Below are positions 46,601 through 58,341 of a stretch of 64,000 nt of DNA, one piece after another; position 1 is the stretch's first letter; every line of letters starts with the position of its first letter. This stretch comes from Puffinus mauretanicus (taxonomy: Eukaryota; Chordata; Aves; Procellariiformes; Procellariidae). Where the stretch lies: NCBI GenBank assembly GCA_023333565.1, contig JAJKFH010000207.1:124001-188000 (forward strand), written 5' to 3'. The notes below the pieces were generated by a model, which was not told the DNA's origin, did not search any database, and saw nothing but the letters and a program-made list of their open reading frames with translations. Both the position numbers and the translations under genes were made by a program.

Positions 46601-49600
46601 AACAAGTCTGCAGCTCCCCAGCCCGCACAGGGAAGGACGGCTCGCTCGAGGGACCCAGGAGGAGAAACCTGTTTCACTGACCTTGCTCCATTGCTGCCTT
46701 CCTGGCTGCACCGTGGGTGAGTTTGGGGCTGCAGCGGGGGGCGAGCGGCTCGGCTGCCCGTCAGGGGCACGGCAAGGAAGAGGAGCAGGGCTGGGGCCGC
46801 ATCGCCAGCTGGTCAGGGTGCTGGGGGACGAACCAGGTGGGAGAACGAGACCCCGCTCGGCCGATGCCGCGTCTTGGCGTGGCTCCTCGCCTGCCTGCGG
46901 AGCCTTGCTCCACCCCTCATCAGCTAATAAAGCCTCCGCTGCGCTGGTCCCTCCTTTGCTACTGACTCACAGGCTGAACTAGCCCAATCCCCTAACTGCC
47001 CCGCACCTCCATTTTCTGACCTATAAAGCAGGGCTCATCGCCACCACTCTCCCACTCCCTTACATAAGGGCACCGAGCACCAAAGCAAACCCTGCGGCAC
47101 TTTGCAACCCGCGAGTGATGCCCGAGGGGCAACAGTGGGTGCTTGACAGTGGTGTAGGGGCTCAGCCACCCATGCCCAGGGGCATGCGGACCCTGTCGGC
47201 GGGTCTCATGGATGCTGTACAGCCGTTGAAAATGCTGGCAGGCAGCCATGAGGTGGCCACTGGTTGCACCCGCAGGCAACATCTCCCCAGGGGTTTTGCT
47301 CGCATTCTGGGGGCTGGGAAGGGGAGGTGAGCAGCGCGTGCTGTTCTTGGCATGGCATCCTGCCTGCTCTGGCGCTGGGGAATGCCTTCGCCCTGCTGCC
47401 CTGGTGCTCTGACACACCTCCAGCACCCCGAAATCTAGCTGGTCGGGTTTGGAAAGCAGGCCAGGGACAGCTGAGGAGGTGGAGGTTTTCTGGACTGTGC
47501 TGGACTATGCTGGGCTCGTCTCCGCTGCCGGCCAGAGAGCTGCCCTGGCCGCATCCTACCCCTTCTCCCCTAGGAGAAGCATGAATCCATCCCTTTTTTT
47601 GTTTGCTTTCAAAGATGACTGGGAAGGCTGCTCTGTGTGAAGCAGGACTGTGCCCTGAAGCTGCCCGCAGTGGAGGATGAGCATCCTTGGGTTGCAGTGG
47701 GGACCAGGTGACAGCACCCGCCAGCATCCCTACAGGAAGGCTGCCAGGCAGAGGGGCCCATGGGGCACCCAGCAGGTGCGGGGATCCTCAGGGAGTGGGA
47801 CCCTGGAGCTTTGGGCCCCATGAACAGCTGCGGTGCCGGGCTGGCGCGGGCAGGGAGGGAAGCAGGAGCTGGCTCGGCCACGGCCCAGCGCTGCCTGATG
47901 TAAGAGGTTATACAAGCCTGTGCGGGCAGGGTGCTGGCAGCAGCATCGGTGTGTCTGTGACTGGAGCTCTGCTCCCACTCTGGAATAATGCCTGCAGGAA
48001 TGGGGATGGCCCCCTGCCCTGTGCTGGGCATCCGCCATGAAAGCCCTGGGTGGCAGTGGCACCCCAGAGTGGTACCCACAAGGGATGCACAGGCTTCCTG
48101 AAGGAGCACAGTGGAGCTGGGCAGCACCCATAGAGGGGCAAAAGCCAACGTGGAAAGTGGTGAATACGGTCTGGTGGTGTCCAGGTGCCCAAGAGCCGCA
48201 CATGGGGGTGGTTGGGATGGAGGGCAGCAGGGTCCCTGGCCGGTGGCTCAGGGGCCGTGGCAAGAGCAGGGCATGGGGACTCCTTGCCTGGAGTCAGTGG
48301 GTGGGAGAGGGCACAGAAGAGCTGGGGGAGCCTGGACGGCTCTGGGACATGGTGCTGAGCTGGGTCAGCCCTGTCTGCAGAAGCAGGGAGAGGATCCCTG
48401 ACACCCCCCAGGAGGCATTTTGAAGGTGCTGAGAAGGAGGTCTGGGTGCTAGCGGAGCAGCATGCCTCCCCGCCCCCCAGCACCTGGTGATAGATCAACC
48501 CCCGGTATTCGAGGCAGCTGGCCGAAGGCGTTACTCACCCGGCCCGGGGCTGCGCTCAGCTCCACTGGGCAGGAATGCCACGTGCTCAAACCACCTTTCC
48601 CTGGGGAAGACCAGCCCTGCAGCCGGGGACGGTGTCCCTGAGCTGGGGCTGATTCAACCCCGCGCAAGGTGGAGGGGCTGGGCGCTGTGGGTGCCTCCTG
48701 GGTCCTTTCCATGCTGGGGGGGGATGAGCAGGTCCCCAGCCCTCCCCAGGCATCCCACAGACACCAGGGGCTGGAGGAGGTGACACGGGATGGGTGCCTT
48801 CCTCTCTGAAGGGGGCCATAAGCTCCCTTTCTCACCACCCCAGGGACAGATGATGCCAAGAGCTGTCCCAGCCCTGACAGCAGGATAAGGCCATGTTGGG
48901 ACTGAAGGCTAAAAAACCCACCTTTTTACACTGTTTCTTTCCCAAAATTATTTGGTATGTAAAGAAGGGGGAGCTGGCAGCATTTGCCATCTCTCCTCAG
49001 ATGCCCTCCCCACCCCGGCTCCCCACCAGCCCTGCCACCAGCAGAGCCTTCCCAAGGGGCTGACAGTAATGTGCCCAGTGCTTCAGCAGGGCAGGAGATG
49101 GGCACGAGAACCCACTCATGATATTGCTGTGGACTTGTCTTCTGGAAAGGTAATTTTGTTGACTGCAGGACTTTTCACTATGGGAAAGGGAGATCTGCTG
49201 TTTGGGGAAAACTGAGGTCGTAGGGATGTTTTTTGCCACAGCTGACAGCGGGTTTTCTCCCAGTCTGGAGCAGATGGAGTGAAATCCTGGGTGACAAGTG
49301 ATCTGTGGGCTGGGGAAAGCCATTGGTCCATGTACAGGGGACTTTCCATCAGCTGCAGGCAGGCTGGTTTCACCCCTTTTCCCAACAAAACACAAGTCTT
49401 AGTCACCCCTCTTCCAGCAAATTGCCCGGTTTTCCGGGGGCATCACCTATGCCACGTGCTAGAAGGCGATATCCTGCTCGGGAAGCCGGCTCACACTAGG
49501 CTAGTCCCAGAACTGCCTCTGGCCTCACTCGGTAAATCCTGCTATCAGCTCCCTGCCTGGCTCCAGCTGGCTGTAGCCCAGCTGGGGACGTGGCCGCGGG

Positions 49601-52600
49601 ATGGCTCCTGTGTTTGTTGGCGGATCTGGCCGCCTGTGGGCTCCCTGGGCTGGCAGGTGCCGGGGCAGTGCCAGCAGCTCCTCGTGAGCCCTCTGCACAC
49701 TTCAGGGAAACCTTCCAGGCTGTGCCAAGTGCCTGGTGACGCTCGTTCTACCACTGTGAGTGTCGTGGGACGTTGGTCTTATCTCGCCTTGTGCCGAGCT
49801 TGGCTCGTTGTTGATTGTTCTTTTCCCATTCAGGAAGAAAGGAGAAAAAACCCTACTTTTTTCTGCAGAACTGCTATCTGAGTCTCTATTTCCGCTGAGT
49901 CTCTGTCTGGCTGCCCCAGATGCAGCTCTCCTGGGGCAGCAAGGACCCTCCAGAGGGGCAGTCCCAAACCCCAGCCATCCAATGGGGCAAAAGAGCCCTT
50001 GAGGGATGAAGGGATGGTTTTAGGACTGAGCTCTTGTTCTCTTTGCAGCCAGGCTCATCCCTGTGGCCTCTCTCCCTCTGTGCCCTCCAGCCTAGTGACT
50101 CCCAAAACTGGAGGACTGGCAACCCTGCAAACTCAGTGAGGATGCTGAGGATGGTGAGGATGGCTCAGAGGGCCCCGGGTCCCCTGGGCTGGTGGCAGCA
50201 GCCTGCTCTACCTGCCACGACAGCTCCTACCACCCACAGTTTAGACCTAACCTGGTTTCTATTCTAAGCCCTATTTTTTTTTCACAGGCCTCCTCCCTCT
50301 TTCGCTTTGCCCCACTTTGCCCTCCTGCTGGTGAGCTCTGGCTGCCACTGACCCCGATCCCAGTGGGGCCTCGCCGAAGTTGGTTATAAAATGCACCGGC
50401 GAGGTTGCTTGGGTCAGGGTGGCTCCTGCTTCCTCAGGCTGGGATTAAGGAGCAGCACCTTGGATTCGCCTGCAATGGCTTTAGGTGGGAGCGGGAAAGC
50501 TGGAGGAACGGGGCTGGGGAGACTTTGCTTTTGTGGCAAAACCGGTTGCAGGATTAGCAGCTTTCCTGGCATTCATCTCTTCCTAGGAGGCTGCAAAATG
50601 CCAGTTTTTGGGGCGCTGGGGATGGGGGCCGTCGTCTTCACCTGGTGCTGCTGGCAGGGTTGGGGATGCAGCTGTGTGCCAGCCAGAGCTGACCTGCAAC
50701 CTCCTCCGGGCTCCTCCAGATATTCCCTTGGTGGACTGAGATCCGGAGCACCACTGCTCCAAAGGTATCATTAGAAGAGTCCCTGTTTTTCCAAGCTAAC
50801 TGGTTTTATGGGTCCAGCCGTGCTGATGAAATAGCTGCCAGGCGGTGTGTGAGTTATCCCTCTGGCTGGCAGGGTGCATCTGGGCGCTTGCCTTGAAGAA
50901 GAAACAAAAACTGCCCTCAGTGCAGTGGCACCCATGGGAGGCAGGTTTGGCAGGCCTCCGGTGGGCTGCCCGTGCCCACAGGGAAGGATGGGCTCTTCCC
51001 CACGGCAGGTGGGCTTGGGGCATTTCAGCCCCAGAAAGTCAGTCCCCCTTGCCCCGGGGCTGCTCCGTGTGTAATGGACAGGGCGGACACACGGGGTATT
51101 GGCTGGATGCGTCCCCAAGCCTGGCAGGGAGATGGAGCCCATCTGTGTCTGACGGAGCCAGGACAGCAGACCCTCTCCCCGGCCCTCGGCTCAACCATCA
51201 CCTCCCTGCAGCAGCTGAAAGTGGGAAGTAGGTTACAGCCGTGCGAGACCTGGGGAGACTGGGGTGCGTTCTTGGAGTCTGGCTCGATTTGGGCAGCCCT
51301 TTGGCTCCTGACCAAATTTCCAGCCTGAAGGAGTGACGCATCGCATTGGCTTCCCACCCTGGCCGGGCGGCTCACTCCCTTCCAGGCACTGCCTCCTGGG
51401 CACGGCGGGTTATGTCACAGCCCCAGCTGCCCTCTCCTCCCCTCCGGCCAGAGCGGCGAGGGGGTGGGCACCTGCCCAGGGACAGCAGCACCCAATTGCT
51501 GTTTGCAACCAGGGTGGCACCAACCCGCCATGCTGTGGCAGAACTGATGCCAGGGCAGAGCACAGTCTCATGCCCAGTGGAGGGCAGTGCTCATCCCGGC
51601 TGCAGGGGCAGCATAGTGCAACCCCTCCTCTTGCCGATTAAAGCCATGCACGGTCTTCTTAATGAGCAGTGAGCCTTCTGTCTTGCAGGCATTCCTGATT
51701 TCCATGAAGTCAACATCTCCCGATCCTACAAAGAGCAGTGACGGAGTCAAAATGCAGGTACCGGTCTGCGCCCGCCTTAGCTCTGGTTTCTTAAACTGGG
51801 CAAACACAATGGCCCTGCCAGAGCATGTCCAAATACACCTGGGGGAGAAGGCAAGAGGGTCTTGGCCCTGAGCCCTACCATCCCTCCCAGCCCCTCTCCC
51901 TTCTGGCCTGTGAAGCCGGTGGTGGGAGCTGGCAGGGACACCTGGCCCTGAAAAGCAGCTGTGAATAGCGGCACTGAGCCGCCCCAGCAAACGGTCCTTG
52001 CTTGGCTGTGGATCAGCCCAAGGTGGCAAGTGCCAGGTAATGCCATCTATGGCACAACCTCGCCAGGGTCTTCATCCTCCCTCTGTGTGCCAAGAAGGCT
52101 GGAAACATCCCTCTTTCCTAGAGAGGGCAGAGGATGGAGCCTGGAGTTACCCTGCCTGTGCTGAGCGGTAAAAGTTTCGTGTGGGCGGCTGCCAGGGAGC
52201 TGCCAGTTTGGGTGCCTGCCTGCGGGGACACGTGCGTGGCTGGCCCAGGTGGCTCTGGCTTGGGGACTGGGAGGGCACCTGGGAACAAGGGGGTCTGGGG
52301 TTCGGCAGTGCCATGGTCATAAGGAAAATTGTATTTAATTTTTGAGGACTGGAAGTGCAGTGTTGTGCCCAGAAGCACCTTTCTAATCGCTGGCTGATGA
52401 TCGGTGCTGGAGCGATGGCCTGTTCCCTCCTCGGGACCTATTGCCACCAGGCCAGGACCCCTCAGCCCTCCAGGGTTGCAAAAGAGCTGCTGGGCCAGTG
52501 GGCAAGAGGGCTCAGCCATCCCTTTGTGGCACTGCCAGCGGCAGGCTTGGCATTTAGGAAGCAGAGTGGGACAGAGCCTGTGGCATCTCCACTGTGCGCC

Positions 52601-55600
52601 CGCATTGGGTAACACCTGGCCAGGCGGTGACGCCAGGGACCGAGGGGTGGGGGCAAGCAGTTTCGGTCGGGGCAAGAGCAGATGCACCCAAACCAGTGAT
52701 TACCTTCGCCCTGAGCTGCTAAGTGGAGGAAGTCTGTGATTAGTTGACACCTCCAGCCAGGCTTTGGAAATTAAGCCCGGCTGGAGCAGGGGGCAGATGA
52801 CAACTGCTTTATTCACTGCTGATATATAAAACTGAAAACACAGTCTGGGTACGGTATCAGGATATTCCAGCAGTGGTGGCCAAAAGGGCCAGTGGTGGAT
52901 ACGCAGCAAGTCCCCAGAGGGATTTGGGGTGCTTATGGGCAGGGATGGTTTTTGGTGCTGTGGCTTTGAGCCCTGGGAAAGGATGTCTGAGGGCTCAGGG
53001 CCAAGTTTTGTGCTGGGTTTGATTTTCACGTGCAATTGGCTTTGAATAAACCTCCTGCACCATCCACTGCTGCGGGTCTCACTCAGCCCTGCAGCCTGGG
53101 GAAGGCAGGGACTTACACCCCGGGGCTTGTCCCTAGGCTTTGGGGTTCTTGTGTTTGCAGATGACTACTGAAAAGAGGAGAAGGAAGGTGGTTGTGTTCC
53201 CTCTGTGGTGTAGCTGATACCAGGCATGTGTCCGACCCCGCTCTGTACGGGCAGTCCTGTGGCTCCGTTCCTTCTCTGCAAGTGGGCGATGCTTGTGGTC
53301 CATCCCCGCAGCACAGCAGCTGGCTTGGCCTGGCCAGGACCTGGAGGACCATCATCCCGACCCTGGAGCCAGGAGGGCTCAGGTCCTCCTGCACCATGTA
53401 GCCCCTAAAGATTGCAGCATGGAGGAGCTAAACTGATGTCTCCATACCCGGCTGCTGCTGGCAGGTAAATCCCAGCTCTTTTCACCCCGGGGTGAACATC
53501 ATTGAGGTTTAGCAGAGCAATTCCCCACATGCGACCCCCCCAGCACCTATCCAGGTGTCAAACAGGGACGAGGAAGACATGGCAGTGATGAAAGGATGGT
53601 GTGAATGACACTGAGGGTGTGGGCCTTGCACCCCCTTTCTAGCTGGGCAATGCCCTTTGTGGGGCTCTGCCATTCAGCCGCTTTCCTCCCGAGGTGCCGA
53701 GGCAGCACGAGGTGGCATGGGACCAGGACAGAGCTTGGATGAGACCATCGGCCTCCGTCCATGGTGCCTCCCCAGCAGCCCGTGCATGACCTGGGACAGG
53801 GCAGCGCGACTTTGCCTGCCCCATCTCGCTGCCGTCTGGTCTGTGCCACGTCGGCTGGTGCAAACAGATCAGCCAGATTAGCCAGCGTTGGGATCCGGTT
53901 TCTTCCCGGAGCTGCTGAGTGCAAGCGGGAAGTTTTCCATCACCCAAAGTGGCCATTTGTGCCCTGCAAACAGCGAGACGTCCCAGGGAGGTATTTATTT
54001 AAGGTTAAAAGCGTGGCGGGACTGGGAGCACGTGGGCTACCGAACGGCCCTGGCTGGATCTGGCATCTCGCCACCCTGCCAGCCCCATCCCAGCCTGGCA
54101 CCACCATGACGGGGACCCGGGGGAGAGGCTGCAGCTGCGCCCAGGGTCTTGGTCCCTGGGAGGGGATTTAGCACCCCATGGGCTGGGGCTCGGTGACTGT
54201 GCCACCCCTGGTACCCACCAAGAGCTCCTCACCACGGTGCATTGATCAGGCCGGGTGTCACCTTTTGGGACCCCACCAGCCCAGGGCTGAGCATCCCACG
54301 CTTTTGGCAAAATGACAGCGAGAGCAGATGTTGCACAGAGCTGCGACTCCCTCTGGTGCCTGCCCTGAGGCTCCCGAGCTCGTCCTTCGCTCTTTCCTCA
54401 CCTCACAGCCCCAGGGACGGAGGTTTTGGGGTGCCCCGGCTGGCCGTGGGGCAGCCCTGGTGTGGGTGGGTGGGGGCTGGTGCCGAGCTCCTGCCGGCCA
54501 CGGGAGCTGCTCGGCTGCAAAGCCCGAGATGTGCCAAGCACCCTTGTGCCAGGGCCTGAATTTGGGGAGATGGAGCTGCTTTCGAGGGTGATGGAGACAG
54601 GGCTTTGCCTGCAGATGGAGCTCCTCGCTTGGCCTTCGGGCTCTGGGAGAGGGTTGGGATGAGGTGTTAAACCCCACGAATTTCTCCTTTTTGAGGACCC
54701 CGTGGCTCCACCAGACCCCAAAAGGAAAAGAGGACAGTGCTTAGGCTCTCCCTGTTGGGGAGGGGATGATGATAATTAATCCCTCATTAAGTTAATTATC
54801 AAAATGTACTTGGCCTGAAAGAGGTGGGGGAAACCCCACCCAAACCCGGCTATTAAAAAAGCGAATCTCTGTAGCCCCAGTGATGCCAGGGGAAGGGGTA
54901 CAGTGGTTTTGGGGTTTCCAGCTGCAGCGGCTAGGGGAGCTGATGGTGCCCCATTGGCAGGCCCTGCAGCCTGCTCCTCCATCCCCCAGAGGAGGAGGAG
55001 GAGGGTGCACAGTGGCCATAGGGATGGAGGGGCTGCCAAGTGGGCTCTGCCACGCGCCACAGCCCTGGGGTGCAAATACTGCAACTTTTGCAAACAGCTC
55101 CTGGATTTGGGGCTTGAAACAGCCCCTTTGGGGGCTGCAGCAGGCTCTGCCCCATAGGCTGGGGGATCCGTGGGGGGATCAGCGGAGAGCATTTGTGGCC
55201 GCTGGGTCCTGCCAGCCTGGCATGTGTGCCCTTGTGCCATGCTAAAATGGCCTATTTTCCCCTGTTTAGGGAGGACCATGCTGGGGGCCAGATTTGGCCT
55301 TTGACTGAGCCCAGCCCTGGGGGTAGAGGGGCTGGAGATCGGACGAGGGCAGTGGTGGAACTGGGGCTGGCAGCTGCCTGCGGAGGCAGCGGGGTCTTCT
55401 CGTGGAACCTGCATGCTGCCTGGGGCGAGGGACGGCTGCAGGGTCAGCAGCCACCAGCAAGAGCTCGCTCCTCCGGGGATTATGCTGATCCCCTCCTGCC
55501 GCCCTGCTGTGCCGAAGGATTTCTGAGTCTTTAAGGTGTTTTTCCTGCTAAATTGGAGGTGCTTGCATCCACGGTGCAAGGGCCAAGTCAGCATTCGCTT

Positions 55601-56052
55601 TCATCCCTAAAAATCTTAGGGTCAGTAGGATTGCATGGCTTGGCCTGCACGTGGTGGAAAATCAGATGTAAATCGGGGTTTAAAAGTTTCTTTTAAAAAT
55701 GGAGCTCTGCAAGGCAGAAAGGAAGCCGACTTAGGGCCACAACCTCGAATTTTCTGGCTCTCCTTACGACTTTGCGGACTCTCCTTATGGCTGCTGCTCC
55801 TCTGTGGGCACCACAAATGCCACCTTTGCTGCAGCTCGAAGCAAGAGGCTCTTACGGGTTTGACACTTTTCCCCAGAAGCCAAAACTCAGCATCTCCTGT
55901 ATTTCTTCTCCCAAGTGGTCTCTGGTCCCACAAGTGGCATGGGACTAAGCGATGCCATGCACCTGCCTCTGCCTGTGCACACCGCACACTCACTGCCAGC
56001 TGCGGCGGGATCCTGATGGCTCATGTTGGTCTTGGATGTGGAGCTGATCCCC

Positions 56053-56073
56053 ACCTCCTCCTCCTCCTCCTCC
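56053..56073 (+). repeat. (CTC)n trinucleotide repeat
   Basis: About seven CTC units in the sequence ccacctcctcctcctcctcctcc. Confidence 0.85.
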
Positions 56074-57980
56074 CTGGCCGCTGCCACATAATAAGTTCTG
56101 CCCCGTTCTACACTTGTGCAATGGCAGCTCCACCACTGCTCACCTGTGGCCCTGCTGAATGGCAGCCCGGCACTGTCAGAGCAGGGCTTTGTCACCTTGC
56201 TGCCACCATCCCTCACGGTGACATCCTAGGTGTAATGAAGGTAGATAAGACACCGGACAGGAGCAGACCCAGCAGCCCTACCCGATGCACCCTTTGGATC
56301 TGACACCCACCTCCTCCCAGCCCAGCAGCACCCATGGGTGCTCTCCCTGGCTGCAGGCTTCCTTCACTAACGAGCGGGTGATGAAAGCCGCACTGCGGAT
56401 CAGAATGAATCACAGACCTGGCCGGCTGCAGCCAATCCTGCAGCTTGCTGGACACTGCTTTAATTTGTTTAGTGCCCCTGGCTCTGGAAACGATCTTTCG
56501 AAATACAAGCTCTTACAGTAGAAATGAAACCTCAGCAGGTCTCTAACACACCCTCAGCTCTGCCTCTTTTTCAATAGGTGTGATTTTTAAAATTTTTATT
56601 AATTTTTTTTCCGGGGTACAATAAAAATTTCCTGAGGCTTGGTGCAACTTAGGTGCGAGGTTTGCGTCCCTGTGGGTTGCTGCAATGATGTGCTGTTACT
56701 GGAGGCGCTGAGCCTGTCCCAGTTTGGGGCTGGGGTACCCCGGCGATGGGTATAGCAAACCTGCCATGTCTATGGATTTGCTAGATGTCAGTGTTCATCA
56801 AGGTTTTGGTGGATCTGTTGAGCCGATTTGGTTTTTGGTTAGGAGAAATTACAAAACAAGAAGAAATCCAGCGCCCCAGAGAGAAGCAATGTGTTTTTAG
56901 CCTTCCTCCATAAAGAAACGGGGCTCAGGAGGTGCCGGTCTGTGCACAGGCATCCCCAAAGCTTTCGGGGTGCCTGTGCTGTATCTGGGTGATTAGTTGG
57001 GAGGCACCAATGGAAAAGGGAGGAAATTCTTACAAAATTCATGAAAACAGCCGAGTAGAGACCTGTGGGGGTCAGGGCCGAGTGCCACGGCTGCTGGGCA
57101 CAGATTTGGGGTGACTGGGTCCCCTGCGGGTGCCCTTGCGCTTGGCATCTCCCCCCTCCCCCAGCACAGAGGAGGGTGCCAAGCGGCTCAGCAGCAGCAG
57201 TTTGGGCAGGCAAGCAGGCAGGCGCAGGCACGCAGCCGCGCAGCTGTGCACTGCCCCCTCCTTCCCGCAGCCTGCTCCTTGCTGTGAAAAAGGCCGTTTT
57301 TCTCCCCAAAACGGCTCCCTCACGGGACAGGCAACGTTTGCTCCCACTCGCAGCAGAAGTGAAACCCTATCCCCATCCTCGGTGCTCCGCTTGAGTTTCT
57401 CGGGGTTATTTCTGACACTCAGCTCCTTCGTCTCCAGCATTTCCACTGCCTCTCTCCATCTTTTTTCCACTCCTTCCTTCCTCTGCCTGCCCTCACCTCC
57501 CCGTGCCCTCAGCCGAGCGTCCTCCCCATGGCCCTGCCGTGACGGCTGCTCCCCGAAATGGGCCGCCAAGGTGGATTATTGCCATTGCTAATCTGCATTC
57601 GCCCTCCTCCCTGTCCTCCCCTGCTCCTCCTCCCTTCTCCAAATTGCTGCTGCACAGCACTGGTGTGCGGTGCCGCACGGGCTGGCCGGCTGCCCTGAAA
57701 CGGCTAGCGTCGGGAGAGCCACCGCACTGGGGCTGGCGTGAGTAGGGCTGCAGTGGCCGGGTGGTGGCGGGGGTGTCCCCAGAGTGGGAGGCTGGGTGGC
57801 TCTGCTGCTGTATCCGCTGGCTGCGTCCTCCTCAGGTTGTTTATTTTTTTCCATCCCTGCCCTTCCTGTGTCCTTCGGCAGCCGCAGGAGCTGGGAAGCC
57901 CGTCTGCAGCGGGTTGGTGTGCTGTGGGTGCTCCCCTGTGGGTGCTCCCGTACCCTGCGTGGCCTCTGCTCGGCAGGGAG

Positions 57981-58341
57981 ATGCCACTGGAGAACGGAGA
58001 CCCGGTGAGGTGGAGGGGACAGCAGGTCAACAGCGAGGTCAGCAGTACCTCCCAGCTCACGGGGACGGGGGACCCCCAACCCCAGGGCACACCAGCTCCA
58101 GACAGCAGCAGGACGGAGGCGATGACAGAGGGCTGGGAGCCGGGGCCAGCACTGGGTGATGGAGACATGGCCCCCGGGGGGGCCCTGCAGCAAGCGGGGC
58201 AGGAACCACGGCGGCGTGAGGAAGCCCTGATGGCTGAGCTCTCGGAGCTGGTGCAGAAGGTGGTGAAGAGCAGCAGCTGGTGGGAACGGCACGGCATGGA
58301 CATCAGCATCCTCGCCTGCAGCTTCTTCCTGCTCCCGGCAG
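57981..58341 (+). CDS. FADS6: FADS6 coding exon 1
   Basis: 361 nt, residues 1-120 plus one base. A low-complexity N-terminus leads to ELSELVQKVVKSSSWWERHG and the first hydrophobic segment (ISILACSFFLLPAG). The donor is cag|gtaacc. Start choice within the poorly conserved part is the main uncertainty; a second ATG (MTEGWEP) lies downstream in frame. Confidence 0.85.

Larger units (their letters stand above)
39680..57980. other. gene-free GC-rich interval between USH1G and FADS6
   Basis: I found no conserved exon, RNA gene or mobile element in 18.3 kb. The DNA is visibly G/C-rich with many short chance ORFs, none showing a domain or a consistent splice structure. Local simple sequences are a 12-G run (40635-40646), a CTC-repeat (about 56053-56073) and an AT-rich patch (about 56582-56630). 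The mammalian counterpart interval is also large, as far as I recall. Confidence 0.6.

Noticed and set aside
54776..55594. 272-codon open frame on the minus strand in the USH1G-FADS6 gap
   Set aside because: It is the longest non-gene ORF, but it is compositionally biased (Ala, Pro, Gly), shows no domain, and lies in GC-rich DNA where long chance frames are expected.
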